Below, one piece after another: positions 41,589 through 45,260 of a stretch of DNA of 45,260 nucleotides; position 1 is the stretch's first letter; each line of letters opens with the position of its first letter. The DNA lies in NCBI GenBank assembly GCA_020059485.1, contig JAGVCA010000046.1, positions 1 through 45,260 of the forward strand, in the 5' to 3' direction. The DNA comes from Anaerolineales bacterium. GTDB lineage: Bacteria; Chloroflexota; Anaerolineae; Anaerolineales; UBA11579. Under the pieces are notes generated by a model. The model made no database searches and was not told where the DNA came from. It worked only from the letters and a program-made list of their open reading frames with translations. Made by a program: the position numbers and the translations under genes.

Positions 41589-42734
41589 ATGAGTCAACCC
41601 ATCGTCCGGCCAGAATTGGTCACAACCCGGCGCGCCCTCGAAGAGGCAGCCCAATCCCTGCGTGAGCATAAGATCATTGCCGTGGATACCGAGTCCAACA
41701 GCCTGTTCGCCTACCGCGAGCAGGTCTGCCTGATCCAGTTCTCCATTCCCGGACACGATTACCTGATCGACCCTCTGGCTTTGAGTGATCTCTCTCTTCT
41801 GGGACCGATCTTCAAGGACCACACGATAGAAAAGATCTTCCATGCCGCCGAGTACGACCTGTTGACTCTGCAGCGCGATTTCGGGTTTCAGTTCCGGAAT
41901 ATCTTCGATACCATGGTGGCCGCGCGCATCCTGGGTCGCAAGCGTGTCGGCCTGGGCAACCTGCTGGAAGAAGAATTCGGCATCCATCTGGAGAAGAAAT
42001 ACCAGCGAGCCGACTGGGGCAAACGCCCGCTGCCCCGGCCGATGCAGGAGTATGCCTGTCTGGATACCCATTTTCTGATCCGCCTGCGCAACCTACTGGG
42101 TCAGGAACTTCAGCAAGCCGGCCGCTGGCCGATCGCCCGGGAGGATTTCAACCGCCTGACCCAGGTCAGCGGCACGCCGCCCGAACCCAATGGCGTGAAT
42201 GTCTGGCGGGTGAACGGCGTGTATGATCTCAAACCACCAGAAGTGACCATCCTCAAAGAACTGGCCAGGTACCGGGAAGAACAGGCCGCCGCCGCCAACC
42301 GGCCGGTCTTCAAAGTGATCGGCGACCGGACGTTGATCGCCATCGCGGCCGAGCAGCCCAACAACCTGAATGCGCTCAAAGAGATCCCCGGGATGAGCCC
42401 CGGTCAGGTCCACCGCCATGGCCGAGCCTTGCTGGAGGCTGTCCGGGCAGGCAAACAGCAGCCCCCCACCCGCCGGCCTCGGCTGCCACGTAAGGATGAC
42501 CGCGTCCTGATACTGACAGACGCTTTGAAAGAGTGGCGTAAGACCACCGCCCGCAAACAGGATGTTGAGTCGGACATTGTGCTGCCGCGCGATACGATGG
42601 AGGCGATCGGTGAAGCTATGCCCTCTTCCCGCCAGGCGCTAGCCGAAATGATGTCCGACCTGCCGTGGCGTTACCAGGAATACGGCGAGGCTATCTTCCG
42701 TCTGGTCGAGAAACATTCGAAAAACAATCAATAA
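41589..42734 (+). CDS. rnd: RNase D-like 3'-5' exonuclease with HRDC domain
   Basis: A 381-residue DEDD-type exonuclease. The exonuclease domain (about 20-185) has AVDTESNSLFAYREQVCLIQ (Asp and Glu of ExoI), FHAAEYDLLTLQRDFG (ExoII) and EYACLDTHFLIRLR (ExoIII, Tyr-x3-Asp, so DEDDy). An HRDC domain (about 215-290, PPEVTILKELARYREEQAAA and ALKEIPGMSPGQV) follows, and a second HRDC-like part to the end. RNase D trims tRNA and small RNA 3' ends. TATAAT at 41573-41578 ends 10 bases before the ATG, so the leader is very short. It follows tsaD by 116 bases and precedes the beta-CASP nuclease by 12. Confidence 0.9.
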   Translation: MSQPIVRPELVTTRRALEEAAQSLREHKIIAVDTESNSLFAYREQVCLIQFSIPGHDYLIDPLALSDLSLLGPIFKDHTIEKIFHAAEYDLLTLQRDFGFQFRNIFDTMVAARILGRKRVGLGNLLEEEFGIHLEKKYQRADWGKRPLPRPMQEYACLDTHFLIRLRNLLGQELQQAGRWPIAREDFNRLTQVSGTPPEPNGVNVWRVNGVYDLKPPEVTILKELARYREEQAAAANRPVFKVIGDRTLIAIAAEQPNNLNALKEIPGMSPGQVHRHGRALLEAVRAGKQQPPTRRPRLPRKDDRVLILTDALKEWRKTTARKQDVESDIVLPRDTMEAIGEAMPSSRQALAEMMSDLPWRYQEYGEAIFRLVEKHSKNNQ

Positions 42735-42746
42735 CAGGAGCAAGGT

Positions 42747-44144
42747 ATGGACATCCACTTTTGGGGCGCTGCCCAAACCGTTACCGGATCGGCCCACTAT
42801 CTGACTGTCAATGGACGCCACCTGCTGCTGGACTGCGGGTTGTTCCAGGGCCGGCGCTCGGAGACCTACGCCGTCAACCGCTCCTTTTGTCTGCCGCCGC
42901 AGAAGATCGATGCCGTCGTAGCCTCGCATGCCCATATCGATCACATTGGCAACCTGCCCAATCTGGTCAAGCACGGCTTTGAAGGCCCGATCTTTGCCAC
43001 CCGCGGCACGGTCGGGTTAAGCGAGCTGATGCTGATGGATTCCGCCAATATCCAGGAATCGGATGCGCGCTATATCAACAAGCGCCGGAAAAAGCGCGGC
43101 GAACCCGAGGTAGAACCGCTCTACACCACCGGCGATGCCACCCAGGCGATCAGCCTGCTGGAAGGCCGGAACTACAACGAGCCGTTTGAAGCCATCCCGG
43201 GTGTGATGGTTTCGCTGGTTGAGGCCGGACATATCCTTGGCTCGGCCGCGGTGGTTCTGGATATCGAAGAAAAGGGGAAACAATTCCGGTTGTGGTTTTC
43301 CGGCGATATCGGCCGGATGGACATGCCGATCCTCAAAGACCCGGTGATGCCGTTCGACGCTGATTACCTGATCATGGAATCAACCTATGGTGACCGCGCC
43401 CACCCATCCTATGAAAATGCCTGCGAAGAACTGCAGCAAGTCCTGGTCCGTACGCTCGGGCGCGGCGGCAAGGTCATCATCCCGGCATTCGCCGTCGGCC
43501 GCACCCAGGAACTGGTGTACGCCATCCACCGCATGATGGATGCCGGCGATATACCGACCGTACCGGTGTTCGTCGACAGCCCGCTGGCTGTGAATGTCAC
43601 CGATGTCTTTCGCAAGCACCAGGATGTTTTCGACCGCGAAGCCCGTGAAATGGTGCGTGAGGATCCAAGTCAGGGAGCGCTGGGCTTTGACCGCCTGACC
43701 TACATCCGCTCGGTGGAGGAATCCAAGGAACTCAACCAGCGCGACGACCCGATGATCATCATCTCAGCCTCCGGCATGGTCGAGGTCGGCCGGATCCTGC
43801 ACCATCTGAAGAACAATCTCCATGACCCCCGCAATACCCTGCTGATCGTCTCCTGGATGGCGCCGCACACTCTCGGCCGCCGGCTGGTGGAAGGCCAGCG
43901 GCAGATCAAGATCTTCGGCGAGGTCTTTGAGAACCGGATGGATGTCCAGAGCATCCAGGGCTTTTCTGCCCATGCCGGGCAAGACCTGCTGGTCGAGTAT
44001 GCTGCCCGGCTCAAAGGACAGGTCAAGGAAATCTTCCTGGTACACGGAGAAGAACGGGGTGCGCTGCCGCTGATGGATCTGCTGAAGGTCCGCGGTCTGG
44101 AGAATGTCCACTACCCCGGCCGCAACCACGTCTTTCATCTTTAA
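42747..44144 (+). CDS. Metallo-beta-lactamase/beta-CASP ribonuclease
   Basis: A 465-residue nuclease of the CPSF73/TTHA0252 type. The metallo-beta-lactamase core has SHAHIDHIGNLP (HxHxDH), EAGHILGSAAV and FSGDIGR. The beta-CASP insertion has IIPAFAVGRTQELVY, SASGMVEVGRILHHL, and the closing FSAHAGQDLL and FLVHGEERGALPL carry the last metal ligands. Family members cut or trim RNA. Its place 12 bases after the RNase D gene, with AGGAG before the ATG, supports a joint RNA-processing operon. KH or RNA-binding tails are absent. Confidence 0.93.
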   Translation: MDIHFWGAAQTVTGSAHYLTVNGRHLLLDCGLFQGRRSETYAVNRSFCLPPQKIDAVVASHAHIDHIGNLPNLVKHGFEGPIFATRGTVGLSELMLMDSANIQESDARYINKRRKKRGEPEVEPLYTTGDATQAISLLEGRNYNEPFEAIPGVMVSLVEAGHILGSAAVVLDIEEKGKQFRLWFSGDIGRMDMPILKDPVMPFDADYLIMESTYGDRAHPSYENACEELQQVLVRTLGRGGKVIIPAFAVGRTQELVYAIHRMMDAGDIPTVPVFVDSPLAVNVTDVFRKHQDVFDREAREMVREDPSQGALGFDRLTYIRSVEESKELNQRDDPMIIISASGMVEVGRILHHLKNNLHDPRNTLLIVSWMAPHTLGRRLVEGQRQIKIFGEVFENRMDVQSIQGFSAHAGQDLLVEYAARLKGQVKEIFLVHGEERGALPLMDLLKVRGLENVHYPGRNHVFHL

Positions 44145-44155
44145 ATACTTAGACC

Positions 44156-44899
44156 TCAATCCTCCAGATCTGACAACAACCGGACCGTCTCGGCGATGAT
44201 CTCGGCTTGCTGCTGTTCGCGGCTGATCGCGGCGGGATTATCGCCGCGCTGCGGGCCGTAGAACCCAAACTGGGCATGGTTGCCGCCTTCCAGCGGGTAA
44301 TAGACCGTGTCGGCAGGGAGCAGGTTGACCCTCCGCTCGATGCGGGCAGGGCGGGCAACCCCATCCAGGGTCGCGTAGATCGAGACCACCGGCAAGTCGG
44401 TATCTGCCAGGGAATCAGAATCGGAGGGGAACCCCGCCCACAGCACCAAGCCATCGATCTTATCCGGGTTATCAGCCACAAAACGCGCCGCCATGGCCGC
44501 CCCCAGAGAGTGCCCCCCGATCACCCAGTGCTCAATCTCGGGAAACGCCGCCATGACGCGTTCAGCCCGGTCAGGTGCCAGCACAGCCAGATCGAACGGC
44601 ATCGGGACATCCACCACCAGATAGCCCTGTGCGGCGATCTCGTACAGCGTGGGCGCATACGCCAGATGGTCGACCTTGCCGCCGGGATAAAAAATAAACC
44701 CGACCTGCGGGTCGATATCTGCCGGCTGGAACACCAGCCAGCGCTGGTCGGAGACGAGGATCTCACTGGAGGACTCCAGAAATGCCGAGACCAGCGGTTC
44801 CGCCGGTCGGGTCATCTGAGCGCCGCCAAGCACCACCCCGCACAGCAGTACCGCCAGCACTGCCGCCGCGATCAAGAGAAGCGTTTTCCACTTTTTCAC
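44156..44899 (-). CDS. Alpha/beta hydrolase with N-terminal membrane anchor
   Basis: A 247-residue protein: a single N-terminal hydrophobic helix (about 6-27, LLLIAAAVLAVLLCGVVLGG) acting as a signal anchor, then an alpha/beta hydrolase domain. IGGHSLGAAMAARFV holds the nucleophile Ser, VVSIYATLDGVA the likely Asp, and GGNHAQFGFYGPQRGD the His with the ending typical of Abhydrolase_5 members. The substrate is unknown, perhaps an ester or lipid outside the membrane. The first codon appears to be GTG 44899; no strong ribosome site precedes it. A terminator-like hairpin and a long structured leader lie just upstream. Confidence 0.82.
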   Translation of the reverse strand: MKKWKTLLLIAAAVLAVLLCGVVLGGAQMTRPAEPLVSAFLESSSEILVSDQRWLVFQPADIDPQVGFIFYPGGKVDHLAYAPTLYEIAAQGYLVVDVPMPFDLAVLAPDRAERVMAAFPEIEHWVIGGHSLGAAMAARFVADNPDKIDGLVLWAGFPSDSDSLADTDLPVVSIYATLDGVARPARIERRVNLLPADTVYYPLEGGNHAQFGFYGPQRGDNPAAISREQQQAEIIAETVRLLSDLED

Positions 44900-44925
44900 A
44901 AGCTTGGATTTTACCGGATTTTAGG

Positions 44926-44963
44926 AAAAAAAACACGCCGAGCTGTGGGGAGCAGCCCGGCGT
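44926..44963 (-). terminator. Rho-independent terminator before the hydrolase gene
   Basis: On the minus strand ACGCCG and CGGCGT form the lower stem, GCTG and CAGC the upper one, followed by eight T. It ends 27 bases before the GTG of the hydrolase gene, so it stops RNA coming from the right. Confidence 0.85.
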
Positions 44964-45040
44964 ACGGAACAAGAGGGGATCCGGAGGAGGAAACCAGTAA
45001 TATCGGAGTTCCTCTTGTTTCCTACAAATATTACCTACTT
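44926..45040 (-). ncRNA. Candidate structured leader or small RNA upstream of the hydrolase gene
   Basis: Read on the minus strand, a promoter at 45046-45073 would start an RNA near 45040. Its first half, GGAAACAAGAGG (45022-45011), can pair with CCTCTTGTTCC (44976-44966) to make a long stem, or in part with GGTTTCCTC inside the loop, so two folds compete. A perfect terminator follows at 44963-44926. The unit of about 115 bases could be an attenuator for the hydrolase gene 27 bases further on, or an independent small RNA. I recognise no known RNA family. Confidence 0.5.
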
Positions 45041-45045
45041 TATCC

Positions 45046-45073
45046 ACTATAGCAGATTAAATCTAAAAGTCAA
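45046..45073 (-). promoter_or_regulatory. Candidate promoter of the structured leader
   Basis: On the minus strand TTGACT (45073-45068) and TATAGT (45051-45046) are 16 bases apart, both close to consensus. Confidence 0.6.
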
Positions 45074-45260
45074 GTCACCCCACAACCTGCCAGTCCCAGT
45101 CTGGTTTCGCATCAGGAGAAGCAAACGCTGGTGACACACCAGCATGAACGGATGGACCTGAGAGTATCTTTACAAGTAAACTAATTTATTTGCTTTTGTG
45201 CGATTATATCGTATGATCTTCTTTGAAGATCTGCCGGAAATAACTATCATCAGGCAGACA
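45074..45260. other. Intergenic region at the right edge
   Basis: No coding frame is supported here. Together with the leader it makes 361 bases without a gene. It contains a perfect hairpin, GCTGGTG and CACCAGC around ACA (about 45130-45146), and a palindrome ATCTTC and GAAGAT around three bases (about 45217-45231). TTGCTT and TATGAT near the right end, 16 bases apart, could be a plus-strand promoter for a gene outside the window. Confidence 0.4.

Noticed and set aside
44763-45047. A minus-strand frame containing consecutive Tyr-Tyr-Trp-Phe codons in the leader before the hydrolase gene, suggesting an aromatic amino acid leader peptide
   Set aside because: It lacks a start codon with a ribosome site (its GTG lies inside the -10 box), and it reads through the terminator and into the hydrolase gene instead of stopping, unlike true leader peptides.
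1-45260. tRNA or rRNA genes, insertion sequences, prophage or integrase genes
   Set aside because: I looked for T-loop-like GTTCRANNC segments in intergenic regions, transposase or integrase motifs and terminal repeats, and saw none.

Overview
The window looks like a chromosomal segment of a member of Chloroflexota, class Anaerolineae. This is inferred from gene content: two PknB-type Ser/Thr kinases and a PP2C phosphatase, SH3 and LysM surface proteins with Thr/Pro-rich linkers, a 60-residue ribosomal protein L28, an FakA plus double DegV module, and moderately high GC with many GTG/TTG starts. No database search was possible. There is no phage, transposon, CRISPR array, rRNA or tRNA that I can see. 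Most of the window is ordinary chromosome, with many short operons on both strands.

Layout, left to right. (1) 1-5.7 kb: the relic of a membrane glycosyltransferase-like gene, an intact GT39-type membrane protein, a PAC2 protein, an MFS transporter, a short pyrophosphatase-like protein and an ankyrin protein. (2) 5.8-11.8 kb: an MTA/SAH-deaminase-type amidohydrolase fused to a CYTH domain, a DinB protein, a two-gene NAD-salvage operon on the minus strand (nicotinate phosphoribosyltransferase, then a nicotinamidase-like hydrolase), and a frameshifted inositol monophosphatase. (3) 11.9-17.8 kb: the most interesting locus, a tight plus-strand cassette of a kinase with a PQQ-type beta-propeller, a PP2C phosphatase, a J-domain/von Willebrand A fusion and a zinc-ribbon/FHA protein, then an 81-residue unknown and an orphan OmpR-type response regulator. 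(4) 17.9-21.5 kb: Hsp20 (+), then a minus-strand group of an S9 peptidase, a DUF971 protein and an SH3 protein. (5) 21.5-31.5 kb: a membrane-anchored kinase, rpe, rpmB (opposite strand), an Asp23 protein, fakA, two DegV proteins, recG, coaD and a coiled-coil protein. This order closely resembles the prkC-rpe-rpmB-yloU-yloV-recG block of Firmicutes. (6) 31.5-45.3 kb: a small peptide plus lipoprotein operon (-), an Rrf2 regulator with a TauE/SafE permease (+), an AlgI/AlgJ-like O-acylation pair (-), a Tat-exported L,D-transpeptidase (+), a FecR/LysM surface protein (-), then tsaD, an RNase D-like nuclease and a beta-CASP nuclease (+), and an alpha/beta hydrolase (-) preceded by a structured, terminator-containing leader.

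Functional picture. The 11.9-16.8 kb cassette carries the writer (kinase), eraser (PP2C), reader (FHA) and a metal-binding adaptor (VWA) that may connect to Hsp70 through its J domain. It resembles in outline the known vWA-PP2C-STPK triads but has its own domain fusions. The 24-27.7 kb block probably phosphorylates fatty acids carried by two different DegV/FakB proteins, and a structured leader precedes fakA. Several genes have a TACAAT or TATAAT box only 1-11 nt before the start codon, suggesting leaderless or very short-leader transcripts.
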